A DNA stretch of 64,000 nucleotides from Schistocephalus solidus (GCA_017591395.1 WEDG01007202.1:85120-149119); one strand, 5' to 3'. Positions 47,401 to 53,837 are shown, counted from the stretch's first letter. The notes: generated by a model not told the origin, from the sequence alone. Program-made: numbers and translations.

Positions 47401-47795
47401 CATGCAATATCAGCATCGATACAAGCTTGCTAGTAAAGAGGTGTCTAAAATCTTAGTAATTTACAGTTTATTGAAAAATCCCTCAAACTAAAAACACGAA
47501 AATCAAAAAAGGCGAGTTTGTGAAAGGTAATACAAAAGTGGGTGTTTCTTGCCAAATGAGCTCTCCTAATATTTTAAAAATGGCAAGATAAAATAAGATA
47601 TTTCAAGATGGAAGTTTTTAGTTATAGACTAACAGCGCAATGGCAGGAGAATAAATATTCATACGCACTGTTGTATTTAACACCATTAGCGAATCGCCTT
47701 TGTAATTCCGGTCGCAGAGAGTGAAAACTGTCATTACATCTCGGTCCACCAGCAGATTTGTTATCGCGTGAAAAGAACTTCCACAACGTAGACAT
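20287..47795 (-). CDS. RABL6: RABL6-like atypical small GTPase, nine coding exons, predicted 531 aa
   Basis: RABL6 (Parf, C9orf86) is an unusual Rab-like GTPase with a long acidic C-terminal tail; in mammals it is linked to growth control and endosomal or nuclear partners. Exons 47669-47795, 46856-46962, 41960-42113, 30361-30430, 28549-28731, 26029-26238, 23745-23972, 20796-21102 and 20287-20496 all have GT/AG borders and join in phase. Seen: an N-terminal lead (1-42) with LQRRFANGVKYN, the P-loop GDRRTGKT (49-56), switch region YIATDEIQ, VKVEVWDVVDKGK (93-105), GVLLIFDMTK (142-151), NCRD (176-179) in place of the NKxD guanine motif, FINIPFLALQR, an RSR block in exon 7, PLVAAFQEDID (361-371) and a D/E tract (415-439). 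From memory the human protein is about 730 aa, so this one is shorter and lacks the Lys-rich end. Family certain; the 3' end less so. Confidence 0.9.
20796..21102 (-). CDS. RABL6: RABL6 exon 8, conserved VAAFQEDID motif and acidic tract
   Basis: A strong acceptor (CTTGTTGCCTTTGCAG, 21103) and donor ACA|GTGAGT (20795). It opens with PLVAAFQEDID, matching NPMVAGFQDDVD of animal RABL6, and contains a run of nine Asp followed by NEDDDDDEE, encoded by a GAT/GAC microsatellite-like stretch (20878-20945 on the + strand reads TCATCATCGTC). The acidic run is characteristic of the RABL6 tail and is probably length-variable. Confidence 0.85.
20878..20945. repeat. TCA/TCG microsatellite inside RABL6 exon 8
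   Basis: Imperfect (TCA)n/(TCG)n triplets, in frame, encoding the Asp/Glu tract of RABL6. Coding microsatellite; slippage would change tract length without shifting frame. Confidence 0.85.
21615..22170. repeat. Local tandem duplication in RABL6 intron 7, with a nested 56-bp repeat
   Basis: AACAAGCAGCCAGTAGT...GTACTA occurs twice in direct succession (about 21752-21807 and 21808-21865). At a larger scale 21615-21760 resembles 21990-22165 (shared TAT.TATAGG..AGAC.GAAA.TTGA.-like and CATCAGC.AC.GCG block, then a CAGACAGCCAGTA-like end), a diverged direct repeat about 370 bp apart. Confidence 0.7.
23745..23972 (-). CDS. RABL6: RABL6 exon 7, linker after the GTPase domain
   Basis: The acceptor AGTTCTTAG at 23973 and donor GATAG|GTTAGT at 23744 fit both neighbours: one base completes an Asn codon from exon 6, and AG joins the first A of exon 8 to make Arg. 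The join gives NNVFVYLQDYLRSR, comparable with NYGIFLEMMEARSR of the human protein, then a polar Ser/Asn/Pro-rich linker to TPTVIED. The linker itself is poorly conserved, so support comes mostly from phase and the RSR block. A second possible acceptor at 23950 would break phase with exon 6. Confidence 0.75.
24410..25200 (+). pseudogene. Penelope-like element fragment, RT end and GIY-YIG endonuclease remnant
   Basis: On the + strand: LSPFKADMIINTIRRRLRCT, then a cysteine-containing segment CVYKFTCKYGC, NIGRTQRQL (from the Y-x-G-x-T box), a stop, IEHL, then TKHLLDTGHS and RYLEAAYIRLFEP. This order (zinc-knuckle-like CxxxxC, GIY-YIG core, TGH, E-A-x-I-R) is that of the endonuclease ending Penelope-like retroelements. 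Broken by at least two stops and a frameshift. It lies in RABL6 intron 6, antisense to the gene. Confidence 0.72.
26029..26238 (-). CDS. RABL6: RABL6 exon 6, end of GTPase-like domain
   Basis: The acceptor is CTCTCATCCAG at 26239. It encodes IRYCEASMRNGFGLLYVHRF, INIPFLALQR and a helix QQELDRAL, matching human YAESSMKNSFGLKYLHKFFN and what follows. The donor AA|GTGCGT at 26028 gives a phase 2 end. Confidence 0.94.
27221..27716. repeat. Minisatellite, core TTGATAACCGTAATTGACTG
   Basis: About 500 bp of repeats in which the 20-23 bp core GATAACCGTAATTGACTGTTG is joined by GTCCTTGACTGTTGTT spacers in varying number, so unit lengths alternate. The repeat leaves an open frame on the - strand (NYGYQQQS repeats), but this is low-complexity and lies inside RABL6 intron 5; I do not call it a gene. 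Confidence 0.92.
28549..28731 (-). CDS. RABL6: RABL6 exon 5, NxxD motif
   Basis: The acceptor TTTTTTGTTTTACAG at 28732 is strong. It reads SFEYVRRELPRVPSTLPVLV and LANCRDL; the NCRD replaces the guanine-specific NKxD, as in other RABL6 proteins (NYRD). The donor GA|GTACGT at 28548 is preferred over a later GTGCTT because its phase 2 end fits exon 6. Confidence 0.93.
29365..29475 (+). repeat. Family R2 dispersed repeat, diverged copy
   Basis: GGCCTGGAAGGCTACTAGTTG, ACGAGATAACTCGG, GAGCCAGACTGCAATG and AATGTGGCC follow in the same order as 63845-64000. In RABL6 intron 4. Confidence 0.6.
29759..30095. repeat. Imperfect ATT/ACT/ACC trinucleotide array
   Basis: About 335 bp of TAC/TAT/TAA-rich triplets (TACTACTACTAC, AATATTATTAG, CCACTGCCACCACC) with many substitutions. 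Lies in RABL6 intron 4, about 270 bp from exon 4. Frames with runs of Leu or Val are artefacts of the repeat. Confidence 0.9.
30361..30430 (-). CDS. RABL6: RABL6 exon 4, 70-nt micro-exon
   Basis: The acceptor is GGCTTGTCTAG at 30431 and the donor is AG|GTGAGC at 30360. It encodes STFINVYKGASGVLLIFDMT and KR, the beta-4 strand region (human DVYKNCNGVVMMFDITK). It has two bases of incoming and two of outgoing split codons, both fitting its neighbours. It is separated from exon 3 by an 11.5 kb intron full of retroelements. Confidence 0.92.
31819..31940. repeat. Penelope-type terminal inverted repeat, two 60-nt arms each with an internal hairpin
   Basis: Left arm starts AGTACTTTAGTAGCCTGACG and the right arm ends CAGGCTAATAAAGTACTT; they are reverse complements over about 60 nt with centre near 31877. 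Each arm folds again (GGATTC/GAATCC). The right arm has CTGACGA (31890-31896) and GAAAC (31916-31920) flanking a GGATT/AATCC stem. In RABL6 intron 3. Confidence 0.75.
32200..32760 (+). repeat. AT-rich dispersed repeat (family R4), shared with 62.2 kb
   Basis: The block TATGGCCCAAACGCCCATCT... about 32630-32760 aligns with 62225-62345 (TATGACCCAGACGGCCATCT..., AATTTCGGT.AA.GC, AGAATCTA.ATTT). Only part of the interval is clearly shared. No coding sequence. Confidence 0.5.
32824..33060 (+). repeat. tRNA-derived SINE (S2 family), + copy
   Basis: GGCCCGTGGCTCAATGGTAG is an A-box, GGTTTGAATCTCAGG a B-box. The body is TGGCTGGCTGATGACGGCTA, then CCAGAAAT, and a tail resembling X (ACTAGCAACTAAACGG.TG..GGCAGGGCTC). 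Six or more copies of this family are in the window. Confidence 0.75.
33690..33880 (-). repeat. tRNA-derived SINE (S2 family), - copy
   Basis: On the - strand a head GCCGTGGCTCAACGATTAAA, a B-box GGGTTCGAGCC, then the body GGCTGGCTCATGGTGGCCTA and GGCCA.TTTCAATTTCCC-like 3' part. The spacer X (CGATCGCAACCAACAGGACA) precedes the head, as in the 42.7 kb copy. Confidence 0.7.
35281..36330 (+). pseudogene. Penelope-like element, truncated copy 1 (RT end, linker, GIY-YIG)
   Basis: Starts in the reverse transcriptase: PGSPGSGVAAEMVLHELE corresponds to the GSPxSGxxAE box, and after a frameshift YFTDRFDI stands where YVDDTFVI is expected (catalytic DD lost). QQLPFLDVLLK is the Penelope FLDV box (about 35548-35575). 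Downstream, ACLNCPCNYTG (from about 35940) begins the endonuclease with a YTG box, and RALHSHMQTC closes it. The 3' end at about 36240-36330 shows the decayed terminal hairpin and an AATAAATTG motif. Multiple stops and frameshifts; dead. Confidence 0.8.
36400..37425 (+). pseudogene. Penelope-like element, truncated copy 2 (GIY-YIG endonuclease)
   Basis: Begins at the IETTVYKKK region, and from about 36850 encodes NYTCNYTGQTERLLGSRVRE and HKLAV: a GIY-YIG-type core with Y-T-G-Q-T and the R...EH helix. A segment of about 105 bp (AGTTCAACTTAGCAGTC... to GGAAACTCAACCAATCG) is duplicated about 160 bp downstream (36966-37075, 37127-37230). The element ends with CTGACGATGGGCTCCAGTTT and AATAATAAAC, the variant terminal hairpin. 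In tandem and same orientation as copy 1. Confidence 0.8.
37950..38070 (+). repeat. Family R1 repeat fragment
   Basis: GACTTGTGCGTGAATTAGTT and AAGTGATAGTAGACTTGC match the centre of the family R1 repeat between two Penelope-like fragments. Confidence 0.5.
38170..39020 (+). pseudogene. Penelope-like element, truncated copy 3 of a second subfamily
   Basis: NNEIAFLDVLMHRQDRSIQR then KVFRKK is the FLDV box and following strand of Penelope RTs. Further on CVYSNTC (cysteine box), then in another frame VGYIDRTARRLEKRVREHIP, a GIY-YIG core where the usual YIG is YID, and LAHLIETNHQVD with ATAEAVAIRLANP (helix with catalytic E). Closer to the 24.4 kb copy than to copies 1 and 2. In-frame stops and two frameshifts; not active. 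Confidence 0.78.
39200..39835 (+). repeat. Family R1 repeat, two head-to-tail units
   Basis: Unit 1 is 39200-39597 and unit 2 starts at 39598: both open with a CAGTTCG.CCGTCG block, CCACC.TATGCTCCAC.GAA, GGGTGGTGCAGGGACA, and TTGCGCTGCAGCTACCGCAC-like blocks. Period about 391 bp. Confidence 0.7.
39742..40105 (+). repeat. Composite R1/R2 repeat, left member of a direct pair
   Basis: AGTCAAGAAGACCGG..., CGGCTCGGATCCCACG, CAGCCTGACTCTCAGTCCGC, GTCAGTTGGCAATCTTCC, GCCACGGCTTTTAGCGC, AGTTTCAAGCGCGT and AATCAGACCACC follow in the same order as 41424-41812. The two copies flank the zinc-finger cassette about 1.7 kb apart. Confidence 0.7.
40205..40345 (-). repeat. Family R2 segment directly 3' of the zinc-finger ORF
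   Basis: On the - strand: ACCGTGGCTTGGAAGGCTGC, CAATCTGAAGC, GTGTATGTGCTGTG and GTCAGACGGCGATGGC, i.e. family R2 in the same orientation as the zinc-finger reading frame. Suggests R2 is the 3' UTR of the element that carries the fingers. Confidence 0.6.
40443..40914 (-). pseudogene. C2H2 zinc-finger cassette of a tapeworm retroelement, three decayed fingers
   Basis: Three fingers in two frames. Finger 1 (about 40780-40850) HCPHCPRAFTHRMGLFGHMR then TN, its last His replaced. Finger 2 (about 40570-40640) FSCPQCAHNFNTRIGLVGHL then RIH, complete. Finger 3 (about 40450-40515) HCPQCSRTFTHRMGLLGLMR then LH, its first His changed to Leu (codon CTC). Between them the linker GEPVPGAPTYSRRARL, which I recall from C-terminal tails of retroelement proteins in diphyllobothriid tapeworms. 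The frame ends DNLR-stop at 40443. It is antisense to nothing and sits in RABL6 intron 3. Probably the end of an RTE-like ORF whose RT part is gone. Confidence 0.75.
41205..41310 (+). repeat. Family R2 fragment
   Basis: GTGCGCTAAAAGCCGCGGCT, GGAAGGCTGCCAACTGACGG and GACAACTCGG match 63850-63910 closely, then diverge. Confidence 0.6.
41424..41812 (+). repeat. Composite R1/R2 repeat, right member of a direct pair
   Basis: Same order of blocks as 39742-40105 with scattered differences and small indels. Similarity starts at the CCACCTGAACTCGGTGTCAA block and ends after GTCAGCTGTCTGA. Ends close to RABL6 exon 3 (147 bp away). Confidence 0.7.
41960..42113 (-). CDS. RABL6: RABL6 exon 3, switch II region
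   Basis: The acceptor is CTTTCAACTTCAG at 42114. It reads VACILWGYKETDEVVKVEVW and DVVDKGK, the RABL6 hallmark that replaces the DxxG of true Rabs. A donor CAG|GTAGTA is available, but the later GTAG|GTGTTT at 41959 gives phase 1, which with exon 4 makes VVDSTFINVYK and matches the family. I chose the latter. Confidence 0.93.
42560..42870 (-). repeat. tRNA-derived SINE (S2 family), - copy with spacer X
   Basis: On the - strand: spacer X (GCGACTACCTGCGAGGGCTC ... CGATCGCAAACCGACAAAAC), then a tRNA-like head GGGCCCGCAGCTCAGCGGTA, TTCGAATCTCGGGTG, then body GACTGGCTGATGATGGCTAA and CTTTGTCGGTTCC. The anticodon loop lacks U33 and the acceptor stem does not pair, so it is not a tRNA gene. Confidence 0.8.
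42885..43205 (+). repeat. tRNA-derived SINE (S2 family), + copy followed by spacer X
   Basis: Head CGAGCCCGTGGCTCAGTGGT, B-box GGGTTCGAATCTCAGG, body CTGGCTGATGACGGCTAATA and GTCTTTGTCGGTTCC, then spacer X ending CAACCGACAAAACAACGGGC, where the next head would begin. With the 42560-42870 copy it forms an imperfect palindrome of about 645 bp in RABL6 intron 2. Confidence 0.8.
43206..46855. other. RABL6 intron 2, remainder; weak repeat traces only
   Basis: A family R2 trace near 43725-43790 (GGCTTGAAAGGTTGCAGACTGACG). The rest, including open frames near 43880-44122 (-), 45564-45896 (-) and 46291-46521 (+), shows no splice-supported exon and no domain I recognise. Confidence 0.4.
46856..46962 (-). 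CDS. RABL6: RABL6 exon 2, P-loop
   Basis: The acceptor is ATGTTCTCAG at 46963 and the donor is CAA|GTCAGT at 46855. With the split ATG it reads MKLVIRGDRRTGKTALFTRL, an almost textbook RABL6 P-loop (GxxxxGKT), then EPFSSDYIATDEIQ, the switch I region. It ends in phase 0. Confidence 0.95.
47669..47795 (-). CDS. RABL6: RABL6 exon 1 with start codon
   Basis: The ATG at 47793-47795 is the first in frame after an in-frame TGA about 42 nt upstream, and it gives MSTLWKFFSRDNKSAG, like the N terminus of animal RABL6 in length and pattern. PELQRRFANGVKYN matches the conserved lead into the GTPase fold. The donor A|GTGCGT at 47668 leaves one base (A) that completes the Met codon of exon 2. Confidence 0.88.
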
Positions 47796-48530
47796 TTCGT
47801 GCTCTTTCTCATGAAGTTTCACCCGAAAAAGCGAACATCAAGCCGACTGTGAAACTAAAGGCTAATAGAAGATCCTGCGCGCTTAGCTTAATGGGTCCAA
47901 GAACGTTCACCAAGTTATTCAGGTTTTCGAGCATGACCGTCTGTAATATGATGTTTCGCGGATGCCGTTTTGTTTTAAGGGTAAAATCGGCACCTTTATG
48001 TAATCTTATCTAAGCATTGAAGTGCTCGTTAAAAATCTAGAGAACGGTATTTAGACAGAAATGCTGGAAGGTGGGCAAGCCTCAGCGATTTAATGCTACA
48101 AAACAAGAGCGCTAACACGTAAAGTGCCACAAAAACTGAGACTCAAACTTCTAAAGGATATTTATTGGAATAAATGGTGAAACACATAAAACTAGAGTGA
48201 GATGTGTGAAAAACAAAGGAGAGGACGAAAATGCGAAAAGCCGACAAGCTATCAACCCAAAAATCACCAATATAAGCGATAGATGGTGTAAAGAGGTGCA
48301 AGTTTTGTAATGGCAGTCGTCATCGCAAATTTAAGACGTATCTATTTTCTCTCATCATGCTGTACTCTGTCATAGTGGGCAACATCCACTCATGCCTGTA
48401 ATGCCTTTTAAAACACAAATTGCACGTTAAAAGCTAAGAAACTATCTGCGGCTGATTCAGTTCTGTGTATAATAAAACGCTGTGGACGATTCGTCTACTG
48501 ACTTTGTGTGCTCACTCCAGACTAGAAGAA
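47796..48530 (-). promoter_or_regulatory. Probable RABL6 promoter / 5' UTR interval
   Basis: The 735 bp between the RABL6 start codon and the first LINE sequence. No clear TATA box. A pyrimidine-rich stretch ending in TTTAG and then CACAG (about 47840-47860, - strand) could be a cis or trans (spliced-leader) acceptor about 50-60 nt upstream of the ATG. Flatworms use trans-splicing, but nothing in the sequence proves it here. Confidence 0.35.
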
Positions 48531-48536
48531 TTTTTG

Positions 48537-48883
48537 CAGTTCAATTCAGCACAGTTCAGTTTTATAAAGGGAAACGTATGCGACGCATTTGAACATCCTA
48601 CTGATACAATGACACTGTTAATTAAAAAACGGTAACACATAGTGAACATTGGACAAAGGGTTTTCTCCCCTTCACTCTGCAGGGTATCTAACGAACAATT
48701 ATAATATAATATTACTCAAAAATAGGAAGTAGAATGTTCAATAACACATAAATTTGGGAATTTTGGTAGCTTGAGAGAATGTCGTCATAATCGTACATAT
48801 CGCTCTACTGGTCAAACTTCAGCTTAAAAGTATCAACGTATGGGGACATAATGATATCCGAAGGCAGAGCATTCCATGCCTAA
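48537..48883 (-). mobile_element. CR1/Jockey-type LINE, old copy, 3' part (split by a younger insertion)
   Basis: Corresponds to the last 340 bp of the younger element next to it (blocks TGACACTGT..ATTAAAAA, GGACAAAGGGTT, CTGCAGGG.ATC, ATTACTCAAAAATAGG, GGCAGAGCATTCCA) and ends with its own degenerate TTCAG tail (GCAGTTCAATTCAGCACAGT). It breaks at the point where the old copy resumes at about 52220. Confidence 0.8.
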
Positions 48884-49129
48884 ATTCAGTTCAGTTCAGT
48901 TCAGTTTTATTATGGGAAATATAGGTGAAGCCTTTGAGCTCCCTATTGATGTCAATGACACTGTAAATTTAAAAAGGCTGACATATAATGGACGTTGGAC
49001 AAAGGGTTATCTCACCGACAAACTGCAGGGCATCGAACAAATAATTATAAAATAATGTTACTCAAAAATAGGGAGTAGTATGTTATATGAAGCGAACATT
49101 GTGGATCGGAATATGTTTCAGGAAATGTG

Positions 49130-51151
49130 TTAAGTTCGGATGTCGTGGTGGTACTTATGGCTGTACTGGTCAAACTTCCGCTTAAAAGTGTCAATGGATG
49201 GGGACATGATTATGTCGGCAGGCAGAGCATTCCAGGCCTTAATCACTCTGTTGGAGAAGAAGAACCTTCTTGTGTCGAGTCTTGCGCCTGTCACACGTAG
49301 TTTAATGGGATGTCCTCGCAAAGTAGTGATAGTGGCCAGCACAAAGAAGTCACCAGATGCAAGACAACAATCCTGACGCCACAGCATTCGAAACGCTTGT
49401 ATTAGGTCGCCGCGTGGCCGTCTATAGTCCAGAGGAAACAGATCAAGATTAGACAATTGTGTCTCGTAAGGCAGGCAGCTTTGACCTTGAACAAGCTTGG
49501 TTGCACGTCTTTGGACCTTCTCAAGGGTGTTGTGGTTTTTGACAGACCACGGTCTCCGGGCTTGTATGGCAAATTCCAATTGTGGTCGCACGAACATCCC
49601 GAAGAACTTATTAAAGCACTCTTTGTCGAACTTTGCAAACGCTCGCTTAATTAGATACAAGCTTGACATGGTAGATTTTGCTACTTTTGAGCAATGGAAC
49701 GATGGCTTCAGTGTGGGCGTGATCCATACACCTAGCTCTTTCTGAGCATCTACCTCTGGTAGCGGTGTGTCGTTCAGATAGTAAATTATCTGGTGCCCGG
49801 AGCTGGTTCTGCCGAATCGCAAAATATTGCACTTGGTAGCATTGAATGGGAGGAGCCAGTTGTGCGACCATTCCTCGAGTCGATGCAAGTTCGCCTGTAG
49901 ATTTTCTTCATCAGCTGCGTTGTGAATGACCTTCCAAAGCTTTATATCGTCAGCAAACATGGCAGTGTCATAGTCCAAGCCATTTACGCAGTCATCGATG
50001 CATATAAGGAAGATGGTAGGGGCAAGGACGTAGCCCTGAGGAACCCCAATCTCAACCGCCACCTCCGCCGATTGTTGATCGCCAAGACGGACAATCTGAG
50101 ATCGCCCAATCAAGAAGTTTTCGATCCACTTCAAAAGCTTGCCCCTTACCCCAATACGGTTGAGTTTGTAAAGGAGACGTTGGTGAGGCACGCTATCAAA
50201 GGCCTTCTTGAAGTCTATGTAGACTGCTTGCACTGCATTTCCTTCATTGACCGCTCGGGTCCATCGTTCCAGACAGTAGAGCAAATTAGTTAAACAGGAC
50301 CTTCCTCTGCGGAATCCATGCTGCGCTTCAGAGAGAAGATGATGCCGCTCCAGAAACTGCATCAGTTCACGTTTAATGATTCGCTCCATAATCTTGCAAC
50401 ATATGGAGGTGAGACTTACCGGCCTGTAGTTATTTGCGAAAGCTCGGCTGCCACTTTTATGTATCGGGGAAATCCACGCGGTCTTCCAATCGGATGGCAA
50501 TCTTCCTGCAGCGAGGGAGGCTTGGAAGAGTAGACACAAGGGTTCTGCCAACTCTACGGCCAACTACTTCAACAACTTTGCCGGTATTACATCAGGACCT
50601 GGCGATTTGGTTTCGTCCAGCTTCAGTTGTTCCTGCAGAACAATAGGTTCTGTTATGACCACTGAGTCAATTGTCGGGATCTCTTCCGCACTATAGTTAT
50701 CAGCTTCTCTCGTAAAAACCGACTGAAAGAACTCAGATAGATGCTCAGTCTTTTCCTCGTCCTTGCAAAGTTCGACGCCATCATCCGTTTTTAACAAAGG
50801 GATGAGGTCTTTATTTCGAGTGCACTGCCTAATGTAGTTGTAGAAGAGCTTCGGGTTTTCTGCTGCACGGTTTATCAAGTTACTCTCAAAACTATGGCTG
50901 GCTTTATAAACTAGGCCTTTTACCCTGTTCCTCTGCGTCTTGTACTTTGTCAGCGATTCGGTGGTCTTTTCCCTGAGATAAGTTTGCCACAGCTTTAGCT
51001 TGCAGTTTACTTCACTCTTCAGTGTGTTCGTTAACCGCTGGTGCCTGTTGGTGATCTTTTTTTCGAATAAGGACAGTAGTTGGTGAAAGTCCTTGTAATA
51101 CAGCCTTAAATTGCAACCAATCCTCGAGAATACAACCGGTGAATGTTTCAT
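49130..51151 (-). pseudogene. LINE reverse transcriptase, interrupted by one TAG
   Basis: Reverse transcriptase of a CR1/Jockey-type LINE. Before the stop: ENPKLFYNYIRQCT and LSEFFQSVFT. After it: DWKTAWISPIHKSGS, NYRPVSLTSICCKIMERI, AQHGFRRGRSC, VYIDFKKAFDSVPHQRLL (motif A, 50190-50240), EIGVPQGYVLAPTIF (motif B, the usual Ser changed to Tyr), MFADDIKLW (motif C, about 49930-49955), then DAQKELGVWI and the C-terminal FFSNRVIKAWNALPADI. The single nonsense codon at 50564-50566 is the only break in 674 codons. Confidence 0.9.
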
Positions 51152-52218
51152 TCCAATCTAAATGGCGCACATCAATTTTCATTTGTGTAAAGTCTCCACG
51201 CCATAGGTTGCGTTTGACTGTTATGCTTCGATCGGGAACAGAGAAGAGTGAATATTCCCATTGTAGGACTACGTGATCACTTTTGCCCATCGAGGATAGA
51301 CAGTTTACAACATCTACGCTGTCAGGCGCCTTTGTCAATACAAGTTCCAAATAATTAGCTTGTTGCCCCTCGCGTATTCTTTTCGGAGGCAGGACGTGTT
51401 GAGTTAGGAAGCGTTTGTGTATAGCTTCTAGGAGGCGGCGATCGAAGTTTAATTCCGAGCCTGGTGCCGAGCTCAGATTCCAATCGATATTCGGAGCGTT
51501 AAAGTCTCCCATTATCAAAACTTCGGATCTACTAGCAAACGATTCTAAATCATCTATCAGTCTACTGTCTGACTGCGGATCGTTTCTCGGTGGTAGGTAG
51601 ACCGTTAGAATCTCAAGTGCTTGAGACCCCGGCGTTCTGATGGTGAGCCAGATGGCTTCAGTTTCGCGCGCGAGCTTTTCCTTTTTTTCTGACGTGAGCA
51701 GGCCATATCTGACATAAGTCAGCACACCCCCCATCATGACATCCTGTTCTATCCTTTCTGAATAACTGAAAACCGGGGATGGCAACTTCACGATCGTCCA
51801 CTTTCGCGGTCAGCCACGTTTCAGTTATGGTGATTATATCTGGTGAAGTTCGGCACACGTATATCTTAAGCTTGTCAAATTTAGGGAGTAGGCTTTGGAC
51901 ATTGGTATATAAACATTTTAGCTTATTTGTGTGTTTTAAGCCGGCTATGTCGCTGCCTTCTTCAATTGAGGCAGCTGGACCGACATTCGCACAGGATGAG
52001 TCCATATTCAAGAGACTTTGCATATTTCCGCAGTAGAACTGGATTTTGTGTAGATTGTTGCATTGGATTAGTTGCTCGACCGTGAAACTTTTGTCAGAAT
52101 TATGGGCGTCCTCCACAGAAGGGGTTTCTGTATTCGAAAAATCACTCCGTTCCTTATTACAAGTCCCTTCTCTCCCTGTTCTTTTAAGTTCTCCAATTCC
52201 GCTTTTAGCGCCCTCCAT
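51012..52218 (-). pseudogene. LINE endonuclease domain (APE type), one frameshift
   Basis: The APE-like endonuclease nicks target DNA to prime reverse transcription. Seen: an N-terminal leader, then KLKCLYTNVQSLLPKFDKL (first strand), SPDIITITETWLT with the catalytic Glu (about 51820-51855), VLIMGDFNAPNIDWN (about 51485-51530) and SMGKSDHVVLQWE with the terminal Asp-His (about 51260-51300). The frame shifts at the run of six C, between FRKDRTGCHDGG and VLTYVRYGL. All catalytic blocks remain intact. Confidence 0.85.
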
Positions 52219-53400
52219 TTCATTCTCTGTTGTAGAAGAAGAACCTTATTTCGTCCATTCTTGTTCCATTCACACGTAGTGTGAGAGGATGTACTCTCAA
52301 AGTAGTGGTAGTTGCCAGCTCAACAATTCGCCGGATGAAAGACAACAATCCTGCTCGCGCAGCATTTGAAACGCTTGTGTTAGTTCACCGGGTAGCTGTC
52401 TATAGTCCAAAGGAAACAGATCAATATTAGACAATCGTCTCTCGTAAGGCAGGTAGCATTGACCGAAGAAGCTTGGGTGCACGTCTTCGTACATTCTCAA
52501 GGGTTTTGTGGTCTTTGACAGCCCACGGTCTCCAGGCTTGTATGGAAAACTCCAATTATGGCCGCACGAACATCCAGAAGAATTTTTTAAATCACTCTTT
52601 GTCGCACTTTGCAAACACTCGCTCAATTAGATGCAAGTTGGACACAGCGGATTTTGCTTCTTTTGAGAAATGGAACGAGGGCTTAATTGAGGGCGTGATC
52701 CATCCTCCTAGGTCTTTCTGAGCCTCTACCTCTGGCAGCAGGGTGTTGTTCAGATAGTACATTCTCTGGTGCACGCAGTTTTTTCGACCGATTAGCAGAA
52801 TATTTTACTTGGTAGCATTGAATGTGAGGAGCCAATTGTTTGACCATTCATCAAGTTATTGCAATGTTGCTTGTAGATTTGCTTTATCAGCTTCGTTGTG
52901 GATGACCTTCCCAAATTTTAGTTCGTCAGCAAACATGGCGGTGTCACAGTCCAATCCAGTTACGTAGTCATCAATATATATAAGGAAGAGGATAGTGCCA
53001 AGGACGGAACCCTGAGGAACGCCATTCTCAACCGCTATCTCCGTTGATTGTTTATCGTCAATATGGACAATCTGAGATCACCCAACAAAGAAGTTTTTGA
53101 TTTTCTTCAGAAGCTTTCTCCTTACCCAATTATGGTTGAAGTTTATGTAAACTGCGTGAACCACATTTCCTTCATCGACCGCTCGGGTTCATCTTTCCAG
53201 ACAGTAGAGAACTTGGTTAAACAGGACCCTCACCTGCGGAATCCATGCTGCCCGTTAGAGAAAAGATGATTCCGTCCCAAAAAGTGCACCAATTCACGTT
53301 TGATGTTTTGCTCCACGATCTTGCATCATATGGAGGTGATACGGACCAACCGGTAGCTGTTCGCGAAAGCCAGGCTGCTTTCGAATATTAGTCTCATCAC
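52219..53400 (-). mobile_element. CR1/Jockey-type LINE, old copy, RT part (continues at 48883)
   Basis: Diverged copy of the same RT: YEDVHPSFFGQCYLPYERRL, SNIDLFPLDYR, AFQMLREQDCCLSSGE and, further 5', the motif around GTPDELKFGKVIHNEAD-type residues, with many stops and indels. Similarity runs from the FFF.N (about 52240) to the NYRPVSLTSIC equivalent (about 53395). Together with 48537-48883 it makes one older element. Confidence 0.82.
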
Positions 53401-53837
53401 AATTTCTTATACTATTAAACACATTTTGTCCTCATTGAAGTTCATGACGTCGCAAGTGCGTTGTTCCAGTGTTCAAGTCTTTCATTCCATCGTGAATGAC
53501 TCTCTCTGCGTGTGCCGTATGACATTTCCGAATAATGGAGAGATACAAAGATTATTGGCTGAATTCCTCTCAGGGTATTCATGGCACGTGAAACCGATGT
53601 TTCTTTGGTATGGGCATATTCTTGGCCACCTTCGGCTTTAATTGCCTGAGCTGCTAAACAATAACAAGCTGAAGTTGCGAAGAGAAAAAGACGGATCGTA
53701 AGCTGCATTAATCAGTCAGAAAATTTGGCTCAATCATAACATTGGTTTGGTTAAGTTCTTCCAGACCTCCAGTTCAATAAATTTAAACTTATTCTACTCC
53801 GATAATTCAACAGGATATTGTAAGTGTTTGAACCTAG

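Larger units (their letters stand above)
48884..52218 (-). mobile_element. CR1/Jockey-type non-LTR retrotransposon, nearly full length
   Basis: A 3.3 kb LINE: 3' tail of TTCAG pentamers (48884-48907), 3' UTR, then on the - strand an endonuclease and reverse transcriptase. Only three lesions separate it from one continuous reading frame: a one-base shift at a run of six C at 51727-51732, a second shift at or near the run of seven T at 51057-51063, and a TAG at 50564-50566 in the motif LLK-stop-LAVEL, which is AAG in the 16.9 kb relative. It is the youngest LINE in the window and is inserted into an older copy of its own family. Whether the 5' end is complete is unclear; the sequence stops at the ATG of the frame. 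Confidence 0.88.
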
